A stretch of DNA of 9,962 nucleotides from Gemmatimonadota bacterium (GTDB lineage Bacteria; Latescibacterota; UBA2968; UBA8231): the NCBI GenBank assembly GCA_028875335.1, contig JAPPEF010000082.1, positions 1-9,962 of the forward strand, written 5' to 3'. Each line of letters opens with the position of its first letter. Positions within the stretch are counted from its first letter, which is position 1. Below are positions 1-6,758 of this stretch, piece by piece. A program made the position numbers and the translations under genes. The notes beneath the pieces are model-generated. The model was given only the letters and a program-made list of their open reading frames with translations. It did not search any database and had not been told where the DNA came from.

Positions 1-193
1 TGCGGCTGGCCTCACGGCCAATCAGCAGCGGCCCCAAGCTCTCTTCGAGGGCCGTAGCGACGGTAGCGGCGTGATTGTGTTCGCTGGCCGAGCCGATGCC
101 GTAGAGGCCGGGCTGGTCAGTGATGATTTTGACGATGACCCAGGTGCCGTTCTGACGGGTGCGGATGCAGCGGACTTCCTTGATCTTGGCCAT
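1..193 (-). CDS. Enolase-superfamily enzyme, RspA/mannonate dehydratase-like, N-terminal fragment
   Basis: Only the first 64 codons lie in the window; the gene continues past the left edge. The start is the ATG at 191-193, preceded by a good AAGGAG Shine-Dalgarno sequence at 201-206. The protein begins MAKIKEVRCIRTR, has a strand of the type WVIVKIITD, then LYGIGSAS, and near the edge LLIGREASR. This is the usual order of the N-terminal capping domain of the mandelate racemase/muconate lactonizing family, and it looks closest to the RspA/D-mannonate dehydratase branch, where the corresponding segments read like VTLKITTDEG-YGLGDAT and LLIGRDARR. That family dehydrates sugar acids with Mg2+. 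The catalytic barrel is outside the window, so neither substrate nor activity can be judged. Its leader and first codons recur at 507-547. Confidence 0.85.
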   Translation of the reverse strand, partial: MAKIKEVRCIRTRQNGTWVIVKIITDQPGLYGIGSASEHNHAATVATALEESLGPLLIGREASR

Positions 194-216
194 GAGTGTC
201 TCCTTGTGTAGGTTTG
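176..216 (-). repeat. Translation leader, intact copy of a duplicated 41-base segment
   Basis: This segment spans the Shine-Dalgarno sequence, the start codon and the first six codons (MAKIKE) of the leftmost enolase-superfamily gene. It matches 507-547 in the same orientation at 38 of 41 positions, the differences being at 181, 195 and 208. The match ends sharply on both sides. Confidence 0.85.
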
Positions 217-473
217 AGGAGCTACAAAAGACAGATGGATGACGCGCTGCAAATGCGCCAGCGGATCCTCCGGTGCGACTGGCAGTACTAGCTGCCGGTC
301 GGGGCTGAGCTGGTCGGGATGGGTTTGGGCATAGGCGTTTATTCAATAGCAAAAGACTCGGCATACAAAATCTTCTCCAGTGTGTCGCATTTCGTCGGTA
401 TCTTTGGCTGGCTCCTGCTCGGCCGCGAACTCCTCGTTGCGCAAAAGCATCTACAAGGTGGCCGTGAATTTGA

Positions 474-524
474 TCATGTTCCGCCTAGGCTGTTGGCTGG
501 TCCGTATTCCTCGATCTTGGCCAT
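474..524 (-). pseudogene. Truncated enolase-family gene start (16 codons then stop)
   Basis: The ATG at 522-524 has the same AAGGAG ribosome-binding site as the intact gene at 193 and begins MAKIEE, against MAKIKE there. After six codons similarity stops, and the frame ends at a TGA (474-476) after 16 residues. It looks like the 5' stub of a paralogous gene whose body has been deleted or replaced. A short functional peptide is possible but nothing supports it. Confidence 0.5.
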
Positions 525-547
525 GGGTGTCTCCTTGTATAGGTTTG
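507..547 (-). repeat. Translation leader, second copy of the duplicated segment
   Basis: This is the partner of 176-216, with an offset of 331 bases and 38 of 41 bases identical in the same orientation. It includes the ribosome-binding site and start codon that lead only into the 16-codon stub. Confidence 0.85.
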
Positions 548-606
548 CTATGAAAAATAAGCCCCATGCGATGGACGAAAAACAGCTTTTTACTGCGAGG
601 AGACGT

Positions 607-1371
607 ATGCGCGCCTTTCAACCCTACGCTTCTTTGGAACGCTATATTGGCCGCCGCCTTTTGGCCGTGCTGACCGCGCTGGCCTTAACCGATGTTGCCA
701 TTGTGCTGAGCGCGTCGCTGAGTACCGCCTTGATGAGTACGGCGTCTGGGGCCGATGTGGTCCGCGCTCGCGCCATTGAAATCCTCAATGACGAGGGCCA
801 GCCCGTGCTCGTAGCTACGGCTGACGAGCGCCAAAACGGCGCATTGTGGGTGGGGGCTGGCAACGGCCAGGGTGGGATTAGCCTCAGTACCGACGCGGCC
901 GGCCACGGCTTGCTCGTGGTCAACACGGCTACTGGCGCGCCGTTGGTCTCGCTTGTAAGTAGCGATCAAGAGGGCGGCGCGTTGCAGGTGTACAACGCCG
1001 CGGGTGAGCAGTTGGCATACCTAGGCGCGAGCGCGGTCGGTAGCGGTCACTTGGCTTTGCAGAGCGCGGTCGGCAATTTGCTAATTGCTGCGGGCGAAGA
1101 CGAGGGCAGTGGCTTGCTGATGGCCAACAATGCCGCGGGCGTCAACATCTTCCTCGCCGGTGCTGATTCGTCGCAAAATGGCGGTCTGCTGATCAATAGC
1201 CGCACCGGCGAGAACCTGATCTACGCGGGTGCTGGTGCTGGCGGCAACGGTGGTTTGCACGTCAACGCCGCGAATGGAACGCATCTCGTCTTCTTGGGGG
1301 CCGATGGGCAGCGCAACGGCGCAGTGGGGATTTGGGACCGCCATGGTGCAGGCAGCGTCTTGCAGAAGTAG
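607..1371 (+). CDS. Membrane-anchored glycine-rich beta-repeat protein, 254 residues
   Basis: I chose the ATG at 607 because GAGGAG lies at 597-602, four bases upstream. The longer frame from 319 adds a segment without protein character. Residues 1-17 are basic and aromatic, followed by a hydrophobic stretch at about 18-48 that looks like a membrane anchor or uncleaved signal. From about residue 54 to the end there are roughly seven to eight imperfect repeats of 21-25 residues. Each has a turn such as N-x-x-G, a short hydrophobic strand, a GA or GAD turn, then NGG and another strand; NGGLLIN, NGGLHVN and NGAVGIW are the last three. This pattern suggests a stacked beta structure (solenoid or bactofilin-like), but I do not recognise a named family. 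The next gene starts 36 bases downstream, so the two are probably co-transcribed. Function unknown; a surface or envelope scaffold is an inference. Confidence 0.75.
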   Translation: MRAFQPYASLERYIGRRLLAVLTALALTDVAIVLSASLSTALMSTASGADVVRARAIEILNDEGQPVLVATADERQNGALWVGAGNGQGGISLSTDAAGHGLLVVNTATGAPLVSLVSSDQEGGALQVYNAAGEQLAYLGASAVGSGHLALQSAVGNLLIAAGEDEGSGLLMANNAAGVNIFLAGADSSQNGGLLINSRTGENLIYAGAGAGGNGGLHVNAANGTHLVFLGADGQRNGAVGIWDRHGAGSVLQK

Positions 1372-1407
1372 CGTTTGAATCCACTCTATGCAGAGGCAGG
1401 GCGAATC

Positions 1408-3753
1408 ATGGATTCCAGCAACCGATGCCTTGGGCGATTTGTCTTATTCACCGGGTGCGTGGTTGTCTGCGCCTGTTTCAGCGTGTTCCCGGCGAGTGCC
1501 GACGAGCTTCGCTTTGCCTCCCGCCGCGACTGGCAGGCTTGGCCGCTGCCCGGCACGGTCGAGTTGACTCCACAGGGTGGGCTCAAGCCCATCGCTGCCC
1601 GCCGCGATATCAATGCGTCTCTCAATGCCTCGGCTTTTGGCAGCGGCATCCGCCGCGCGGGCTCCAACCTACGAGACGCGCCCTTGGTTATGGATGGCGA
1701 TCTCTCGACTGGCTGGCACCCACATCTGGACGATCCTCCCGAAAGCTGGAACATTGAAGTCGATTTGGGCCGGGGCGTCTCCGCTCGCCGCGTCAAGCTA
1801 ATCTTCGATCCCCAAGGACCGGCTCCAGCGCTTTTTGACTTGCTGCTTTCCACTGGTGAACACGCCGTTGACGAGGTCGATAATCCTATCGCCGGAACAG
1901 TCGTCTACCGGCAGCGCGAGCGATTCAAGGAGAACACTCGCCACGAGATCACCTATGAACTCGATCAGTCCTTCCACACGCCGATCCAGTACGTGCGCTT
2001 GGATATGCTCGCCCTCGAACCGAATACCCGCCTGCTCGAAGTCGAGGTCGAAGCGCTGGGCGACAATCTGGCCTTGGGGACGCTCGAACGCGGCGGCAAC
2101 CTCGAAGTCGTTCTCGATGCGTTTGTCACCCAAGACCTCATTCCGCTGGGCAACGCCCGAGTGCTCATTGACGGAGATCTCTCCACTCGTTGGTTTGTGC
2201 GGCGCACCATCCAAGCCGAGCGCGATGTATTTTCGCACATCGTCCTCGACTTGGGGGCCACCTACTTTGTCGATAAGCTCAAAATCGTCGGCGGCGTAGT
2301 CGCCCGGCCCGGCGGCGGCATCACCGGTGGCAGCGGTCGGTTCGTCGACTTCTTCGTCACCCTGCGCTCCTTTGGGTTCAACTTCTACGAGGTGCTCGGT
2401 TCCGACGGTTCCTTGGCACCCGATGGCACTCTGATCTGGCAGAAGTACTATTCCGGCACTGCTAACGAATACGTCAAAAAAGTAACCGGGGTCGCCACCC
2501 ACGAGTTCGGGCTGGTGCCCACTCGCTTTATCCGGGTGCTGTGGAAGAGCTGGGACGCGAGCAATCGCTGGGCCTTTCGGGGCTTCGCCGAGGAGCTTCA
2601 GGTTTTCGGTGAGGGCTTCCCGCAGAACTTGGAATTTCGCTCGCACATCATGGACTTCCAAGGCCCCAAAAGCCTCAATGCCCTATCTTGGGAGGCCGAC
2701 ATCCCGCCGGGCACCCGACTGGAAATACGCAGCCGCTCCGGCAACGAGGTCGAAAACCTGCTCACCTACTACGACAAGAACGGCAAGGAAGTCACCGAGA
2801 GGAAATACAACAAGCTGATTCCGAGTTTCAAAGGACCTATCGACACCTCCCGGGTCATCGGCGGCGACTGGAGCGCGTGGAGCAAGCTCTACGCCTTCTC
2901 CGGCCAAGAGTTCCAGTCGCCCTCGCCGCGGCGCTACGCTCAGCTACAGATGCGGATGGTCACTGAAGATCCAGCGGTGGCACTGCAACTCGACGCGCTC
3001 AGTATTGCATTTAGCGACCCGCTATCTCAGCGCGCTGTCAGCGAAATTTCCCCGACCCAAGTCCTGCCGGGTGAGGAAACCGAGTTCCGCTTCTTCTTGC
3101 GCCCGCGCGAGACTAAGGCATCTGGGTTCGACCGCCTCGTCTTGGAGACGCCGACGCCGACGCGCTTTATTCGCGCTTTGGTCAACGACGAGCCCTTAGA
3201 GGTCACAGACCAGTCGGTCGAAGCTGGCTTTGCGGTGACCTTCCCCCAGCCGCTGCGCGATAACGATCTCGTCGAATTGCGCTTTGCTGCCCAAGTCTTT
3301 CAGCAGTCCACTCCCTTCGTCCTTTTCATTCAAGACGCGAGCACTGAGGACGCCAGCCGCCAGCGCGTCGATCCTGGGGATGCTACCGACCAAGTTGCCA
3401 GTAGCACCAACGTCGTCGGTCTGCCCGTCGCCCGCGACCTCTTGCTCAACGTCGTCTTCGACACCGCAGTGCTGACGCCCAATGGCGACGGCATAAACGA
3501 CGCGCTCGCCGTCCGCGCCGACGTGATCAATATCCTCGAACCGCGCCCTTGGCACCTGCGGCTCTACGACTTGGCCGGCCGCGCGCTCGTCGAGCGCGCG
3601 CAAGCTGTTACTGCGGGTGCTCAGGACTTCACTTGGGATGGCCGCGACCAAGTAGGGCAACTGGTGCCGCCCGGCCTCTATCTGCTCGAGCTCCACCTCG
3701 ATGGAGACGCCCATCAGCAGCGCGTCCGGCGCGTGGTCTCAGTGGTCTATTGA
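1408..3753 (+). CDS. Secreted discoidin-domain protein with FlgD/gliding-type C-terminal Ig-like domain, 781 residues
   Basis: The ATG at 1408 gives a clean signal peptide: a short basic start, a hydrophobic core at residues 11-28 and a likely cleavage after ASA at about residue 31. A TTG at 1375 in the same frame would bury this signal and is less likely. Residues about 85-217 and 245-402 form two F5/8 type C (discoidin-like) modules, each with the pattern DGDLST plus W, later DLG plus a hydrophobic strand, and a YVRL or FIRVLW segment. Residues 405-535 form another beta module (PPGTRLEIRSRSGN, later DWSAW and RRYAQLQMRM). Residues 550-645 look like an Ig/fibronectin-type fold. Residues 683-781 (VLTPNGDGINDAL, LRLYDLAGR, WDGRDQVGQLVPPGLYLL) match FlgD-like or gliding-motility C-terminal domains, which in some phyla mark export or cell-surface attachment. 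No catalytic motif is visible. A glycan-binding or matrix role is inferred. Confidence 0.85.
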   Translation: MDSSNRCLGRFVLFTGCVVVCACFSVFPASADELRFASRRDWQAWPLPGTVELTPQGGLKPIAARRDINASLNASAFGSGIRRAGSNLRDAPLVMDGDLSTGWHPHLDDPPESWNIEVDLGRGVSARRVKLIFDPQGPAPALFDLLLSTGEHAVDEVDNPIAGTVVYRQRERFKENTRHEITYELDQSFHTPIQYVRLDMLALEPNTRLLEVEVEALGDNLALGTLERGGNLEVVLDAFVTQDLIPLGNARVLIDGDLSTRWFVRRTIQAERDVFSHIVLDLGATYFVDKLKIVGGVVARPGGGITGGSGRFVDFFVTLRSFGFNFYEVLGSDGSLAPDGTLIWQKYYSGTANEYVKKVTGVATHEFGLVPTRFIRVLWKSWDASNRWAFRGFAEELQVFGEGFPQNLEFRSHIMDFQGPKSLNALSWEADIPPGTRLEIRSRSGNEVENLLTYYDKNGKEVTERKYNKLIPSFKGPIDTSRVIGGDWSAWSKLYAFSGQEFQSPSPRRYAQLQMRMVTEDPAVALQLDALSIAFSDPLSQRAVSEISPTQVLPGEETEFRFFLRPRETKASGFDRLVLETPTPTRFIRALVNDEPLEVTDQSVEAGFAVTFPQPLRDNDLVELRFAAQVFQQSTPFVLFIQDASTEDASRQRVDPGDATDQVASSTNVVGLPVARDLLLNVVFDTAVLTPNGDGINDALAVRADVINILEPRPWHLRLYDLAGRALVERAQAVTAGAQDFTWDGRDQVGQLVPPGLYLLELHLDGDAHQQRVRRVVSVVY

Positions 3754-3770
3754 ACTTTCCTTAAAAGAGT

Positions 3771-5150
3771 CTAGCGCGTCCGATAACGCCGCCAGCCGCT
3801 GCGCTCTACTCGCCAGCCGAGCGCGTCGAGGTAGGTCGCGCGGATCTGTTCGATGTGGTGGGTATGGGCCGCGGCCTTCTCTTCGCTGAAGGCGTAGTGG
3901 TGCAGGCGCTCGGGGTCGAGTTCGATGCCTAGCCCCGGCCCGGTGGGCACGGTGAGGAACCCTTGGTCGTAGGCCATTTTGCCGCCGCAGATCACGTCGT
4001 CGGTCCACTGGTTGTAATGCGCGTCGATCGCGTGCGCCGAGAAGGGCGGGAAGGCGCGGTCCCGCCCCCAGACGATGTGATAGGGCATCTCGTAGGGAAA
4101 GGTAAAGGCGGCGATGTGCAGGCGGATCGCTGTCGCCGGTCCCAGTTCATACGCGCTGTGCATGCCGATTCCCATGCCCAGAAAGCGCGCCGCGTCGTAA
4201 TAGCGCTTGAGCGCCAGCGGCCCCGCGTAGGCGTCGGGAGCGGAAATGTCGGCTGGTTGCCAGCGGCGCAGCGCGTCCAGATCCAACTCCGCGTCTAGGG
4301 CATCGTCGCCGTAGCGGCCCTTGGGGCTGGGATGCGGTATTAGCGGCGGCAGCCAAGCGTGCGACGAGATCGGTATGGTGCTCAATAGCCGCAGGCGATG
4401 GCCAGCGCGGAAGATGTGAGCGAAACGCCCGCCCACTGGTTCCTCAATCCACTCCGGATGGTAGTCTTCGACCTCGCGCATAAAGCGCAGCGCCTGCGCC
4501 TCGCCCCAAGAGGCGTGTGGATCGACGCGAATGTCCACGTCCGAGCCCACGGCTGCGCGGATGTTGCGCACCAATTCCACGTAGTGCTGCGGCTCAAAAT
4601 CGCACATCGAGAGCTTGATGTTGTGGAAGCCGTGGGTGCGGATAATTTCCTGTACGTAGGAGGGATAGCTCTCAAAGGTAACGGCGTTTTCGCCGTTGAG
4701 GTCGGGGAAGCGATACCAAGTGTAGGCCGACATGGGCACGCGCTCTGCCAAGGGGGTTTCCAGCGCGAAGCATTCGTGCAAGTACTGGCCCAACGGTCGG
4801 TTGGCGATTTTGCCGATTAGGTCCCAGTAGGCCAAGCCCATATCGGCGCGAATGCTTGGATCAAAAGGATTTTTGCCCAGGACGTTGCCCTTTAATTCTT
4901 CGGCGTCCGCATTGGTACCTTCGGCAATGCCGACCAAGCCTTTATCGGTTTCGAACTCGGCGAAGGTAAAACTCTCGGCCGAGCCGTCCCAACGCTTGGT
5001 CCCAACCCAGGGCATCAGCACTCGGAAGACGCGCACGTCGCGGATGGTGTGCCCGGCTGCAAGGCCCTCGGCTTGGATGCGCTGTTCGACGGCTTTGGCT
5101 TGGGCGACGGTCTCGCGGTCGAATTCGGCTAGCTCTGCTATGGGATCCAT
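3771..5150 (-). CDS. Divergent enolase-superfamily (mandelate racemase/glucarate dehydratase-like) protein, 459 residues
   Basis: The ATG at 5148-5150 is preceded by GGAGGA (5158-5163) at ideal spacing. About 35 extra N-terminal residues come before the capping domain (HTIRDVRVFRVLMP). The barrel follows, with recognisable landmarks: HNIKLS (K179), RVDPHASW (D210), WIEEPVGG (E236), SAPDAYAG (D306) and GIGMHSAYELG (H331), and a closing segment TGPGLGIELD typical of the family. By eye the second half follows glucarate dehydratase more closely than mandelate racemase. Two positions are odd. The second lysine of the usual K-x-K pair is S181. At the strand that normally supplies the third metal ligand (Glu, Asp or Asn) the sequence is PISSHAW, putting His264 there. 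An insertion of about 20-25 residues follows at 270-295. The fold is secure; a dehydratase or isomerase activity is not. The stop lies 17 bases from that of the convergent gene ending at 3753. Confidence 0.85.
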   Translation of the reverse strand: MDPIAELAEFDRETVAQAKAVEQRIQAEGLAAGHTIRDVRVFRVLMPWVGTKRWDGSAESFTFAEFETDKGLVGIAEGTNADAEELKGNVLGKNPFDPSIRADMGLAYWDLIGKIANRPLGQYLHECFALETPLAERVPMSAYTWYRFPDLNGENAVTFESYPSYVQEIIRTHGFHNIKLSMCDFEPQHYVELVRNIRAAVGSDVDIRVDPHASWGEAQALRFMREVEDYHPEWIEEPVGGRFAHIFRAGHRLRLLSTIPISSHAWLPPLIPHPSPKGRYGDDALDAELDLDALRRWQPADISAPDAYAGPLALKRYYDAARFLGMGIGMHSAYELGPATAIRLHIAAFTFPYEMPYHIVWGRDRAFPPFSAHAIDAHYNQWTDDVICGGKMAYDQGFLTVPTGPGLGIELDPERLHHYAFSEEKAAAHTHHIEQIRATYLDALGWRVERSGWRRYRTR

Positions 5151-5349
5151 GTTGATTTCCTCCGGTTTAATGGTTGTCGGCTAGTACTAATCCCGCTTCT
5201 CTAGGCGTCAAAGAAGGCGGACGATCTGAATTTACTCAGACGTGCTTTTTCCCTGCAACCGCTATAGGAGACACCCTTGCTCTGCCCCAATTCGATAGGG
5301 TATATTCCACGTATCTAATCAATGATTTCCTTTCCGAGGACCGCATTAT
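5151..5349. promoter_or_regulatory. Divergent intergenic region with a small hairpin
   Basis: This 199-base gap separates the minus-strand gene starting at 5150 from the plus-strand operon starting at 5350, so promoters for both should lie here. For the minus strand I see a TTGACG at 5206-5211 but no convincing partner -10 box. At 5225-5240 the arms TCTGA and TCAGA flank six bases. The arms extend by ACG/CGT across one bulged base to 5221-5243, and TTTTT follows at 5246-5250. This could be an operator, or a weak terminator on the plus strand, although no plus-strand gene lies directly before it. Confidence 0.4.
5277..5306 (+). promoter_or_regulatory. Candidate sigma70-type promoter of the retropepsin-sialidase-enolase operon
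   Basis: TTGCTC at 5277-5282 and TATATT at 5301-5306 are separated by 18 bases, and the -10 box matches the consensus at five of six positions. It lies 44 bases before the start codon at 5350 with no other gene between. It was found by inspection only. Confidence 0.45.
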
Positions 5350-5706
5350 ATGGGAACATTCAACGTACAGATCAGCATCGGCGACCAACAGCGGACGCAA
5401 TGGATCGACTTGGATGCGCTAGTGGATACAGGAGCGTCTATAACCTCGGTTCCGGCGTCCGTTCTGCGCCAACTGGGGGTGACTCCCTTGATGCAGCAGC
5501 GTTTTCAGTTTGGCCAAGGCGAGGTTCGGCTTATGGACGTTGGCCAGACGTGGCTGCGAGTTGAAGGGAGAGAGGTGGTTACGCTCGTTTTATTTAATGC
5601 GGAGGATACAGTGCCGTTGCTAGGTGCTCTGGCCCTTGAAGGCGTGTTTATGGGCGTCAATCCAGTGGCCAAAAGACTTGAGCCGGTAGAAGGATTCATG
5701 GTATAG
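5350..5706 (+). CDS. Small retropepsin-like aspartic protease, 118 residues
   Basis: The ATG at 5350 has GAGGA at 5336-5340, nine bases upstream. The key motif is ALVDTGASITSVP, with the catalytic aspartate at residue 26 in the D-T-G-A-S form. Near the C-terminus VPLLGALALEGVFMGVNP fits the hydrophobic-hydrophobic-Gly element and following helix and strand of clan AA (retropepsin-fold) peptidases. The length is that of a single-domain protease that would act as a homodimer. There is no signal peptide or membrane segment, so it is probably cytoplasmic. Its stop codon overlaps the ribosome-binding site of the sialidase-like gene 11 bases later, so the two are likely translated from one message. 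The substrate is unknown. Pairing a free-standing retropepsin with a sialidase and an enolase-superfamily enzyme is unusual. Confidence 0.8.
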   Translation: MGTFNVQISIGDQQRTQWIDLDALVDTGASITSVPASVLRQLGVTPLMQQRFQFGQGEVRLMDVGQTWLRVEGREVVTLVLFNAEDTVPLLGALALEGVFMGVNPVAKRLEPVEGFMV

Positions 5707-5717
5707 GAACCAACGAC

Positions 5718-6758
5718 ATGATCGATTCCATAGACCTCTTTGAGAGCGGGACCCAAGGCTACCATACCTTCCGCATCCCGTCCCTGATTACCACGCCCAC
5801 TGGCGCGGTGCTCGCCTTTTGCGAGGGCCGCAAAAACGCGCGCGGCGACACCGGCGACATCAACATGCTGCTGCGGCGCAGCGACGATGGCGGACAGACG
5901 TTTGCTCCCTTTGAGTTAGTGTGGGACGATGGCCCGAACACTTGCGGCAATCCCTGCCCGGTAATCGATGCCCGCACGGGTGCGATTTCTCTGCTGATGA
6001 CGCACAACCTCGGCGGCGACCACGAGCCCGAGATCATCGACCAAACGAGTGAGGGCACTCGCACGGTGTGGCTGACGCGCAGCGAGGACGACGGACGCAC
6101 ATGGTCTTCTCCTGTGGAGATCACATCCGTAGCGAAGCAACCTAACTGGACTTGGTACGCCACCGGGCCAGGCGCTGGCATCCAGTTAGTCACAGGTCGG
6201 CTCGTCGTCCCCTGCGACCACATTGAAGCGGACACCAAGAAATACTACTCGCACGTCTTGCTCAGCGACGATGGCGGTCAAAGTTGGCGGCGCGGCGGCT
6301 CGACCCCGCAAGATCAAGTCAACGAGTGCGAAATCGTCGAGCTGCAGGACGGTCGTCTGTTGCTCAATATGCGCAACTACGATCCCAGCATCCGCGCTCG
6401 CGCCTTTTCGTTTAGCGACGATGGGGGGCAGAGTTGGTCGTCGATAGCGCGCGATCCCGTTCTCGTCGAGCCGATCTGCCAAGCCAGTATCCGCCGGGTC
6501 GGCACTAGCGTGCTCTTTTCCAACCCCGCCAGCACTGAGGGCCGCCAGAACATGACCGTGCGGCTCAGTGAGGACGATGGCCAAACGTGGGCTAGCTCCC
6601 GCGTTCTGCATTCTGGCCCAGCAGCGTACTCCTGTCTGGCCGCCTTGCCCGATGGCCGCGCCGCTTGTCTCTATGAATGCGGTGCCGAGCATCCCTATGA
6701 GCGCTTGACCCTGGCTTGCTTCTCGCTGGATTGGGTGCGCGCTGAGGAAATCCCGTGA
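5718..6758 (+). CDS. Sialidase-like BNR/Asp-box beta-propeller hydrolase, 346 residues
   Basis: Five Asp boxes of the S-x-D-x-G-x-T/S-W type are at residues 55-62, 122-129, 183-190, 233-240 and 284-291, spaced as in a six-bladed sialidase propeller. Active-site landmarks are present: FRIP with Arg19; EGR at 36-38; acidic residues in RGDTGDIN (Asp45 or Asp48) as the likely acid; NECE around Glu203; Arg219 in LLLNMRN; Arg276 in STEGRQNM; and Tyr304 in AAYSCLAALPDG, followed by LYECG. So the arginine triad, the nucleophilic tyrosine and its glutamate partner all appear to be in place. Family members cleave terminal sialic acids or related keto-acid sugars from glycans. No signal peptide is visible, which suggests an intracellular substrate or another export route. 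AGGA at 5705-5708 overlaps the previous stop. The 3' end overlaps the next gene by four bases. True substrate unknown. Confidence 0.85.
   Translation: MIDSIDLFESGTQGYHTFRIPSLITTPTGAVLAFCEGRKNARGDTGDINMLLRRSDDGGQTFAPFELVWDDGPNTCGNPCPVIDARTGAISLLMTHNLGGDHEPEIIDQTSEGTRTVWLTRSEDDGRTWSSPVEITSVAKQPNWTWYATGPGAGIQLVTGRLVVPCDHIEADTKKYYSHVLLSDDGGQSWRRGGSTPQDQVNECEIVELQDGRLLLNMRNYDPSIRARAFSFSDDGGQSWSSIARDPVLVEPICQASIRRVGTSVLFSNPASTEGRQNMTVRLSEDDGQTWASSRVLHSGPAAYSCLAALPDGRAACLYECGAEHPYERLTLACFSLDWVRAEEIP

Larger units (their letters stand above)
217..606. other. Gene-poor spacer with decayed coding remnants
   Basis: No intact gene is convincing here. A plus-strand frame is open from 319 into the gene at 607, but its first 96 codons do not resemble a protein start and are better explained as run-in. 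On the minus strand several short frames look protein-like but are broken. One, open from about 342 down to 207, reads in part AYAQTHPDQLSPDRQLVLP then HLQRVIHLSF and has no start of its own. Another ends in KILYAESFAIE and a stop at about 343-347. I read this as debris of one or more minus-strand genes, probably disrupted by deletion. The parent genes are not recognisable to me. Confidence 0.5.

Noticed and set aside
319..606. N-terminal extension of the repeat protein in the same frame from 319
   Set aside because: The ATG at 607 has a strong GAGGAG site. The extension has no protein-like pattern and crosses the duplicated minus-strand leader.
1375..1407. TTG start for the discoidin protein
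   Set aside because: It would put 11 residues before a clean signal peptide that begins at the ATG at 1408.
1798..2661. Long minus-strand open frame (287 codons) inside the discoidin gene
   Set aside because: It is the antisense shadow of a gene with clear domains, and it has no ribosome-binding site or recognisable motif.
3754..3770. Possible terminator between the convergent genes
   Set aside because: Only 17 bases, with no stable stem or T-run visible.
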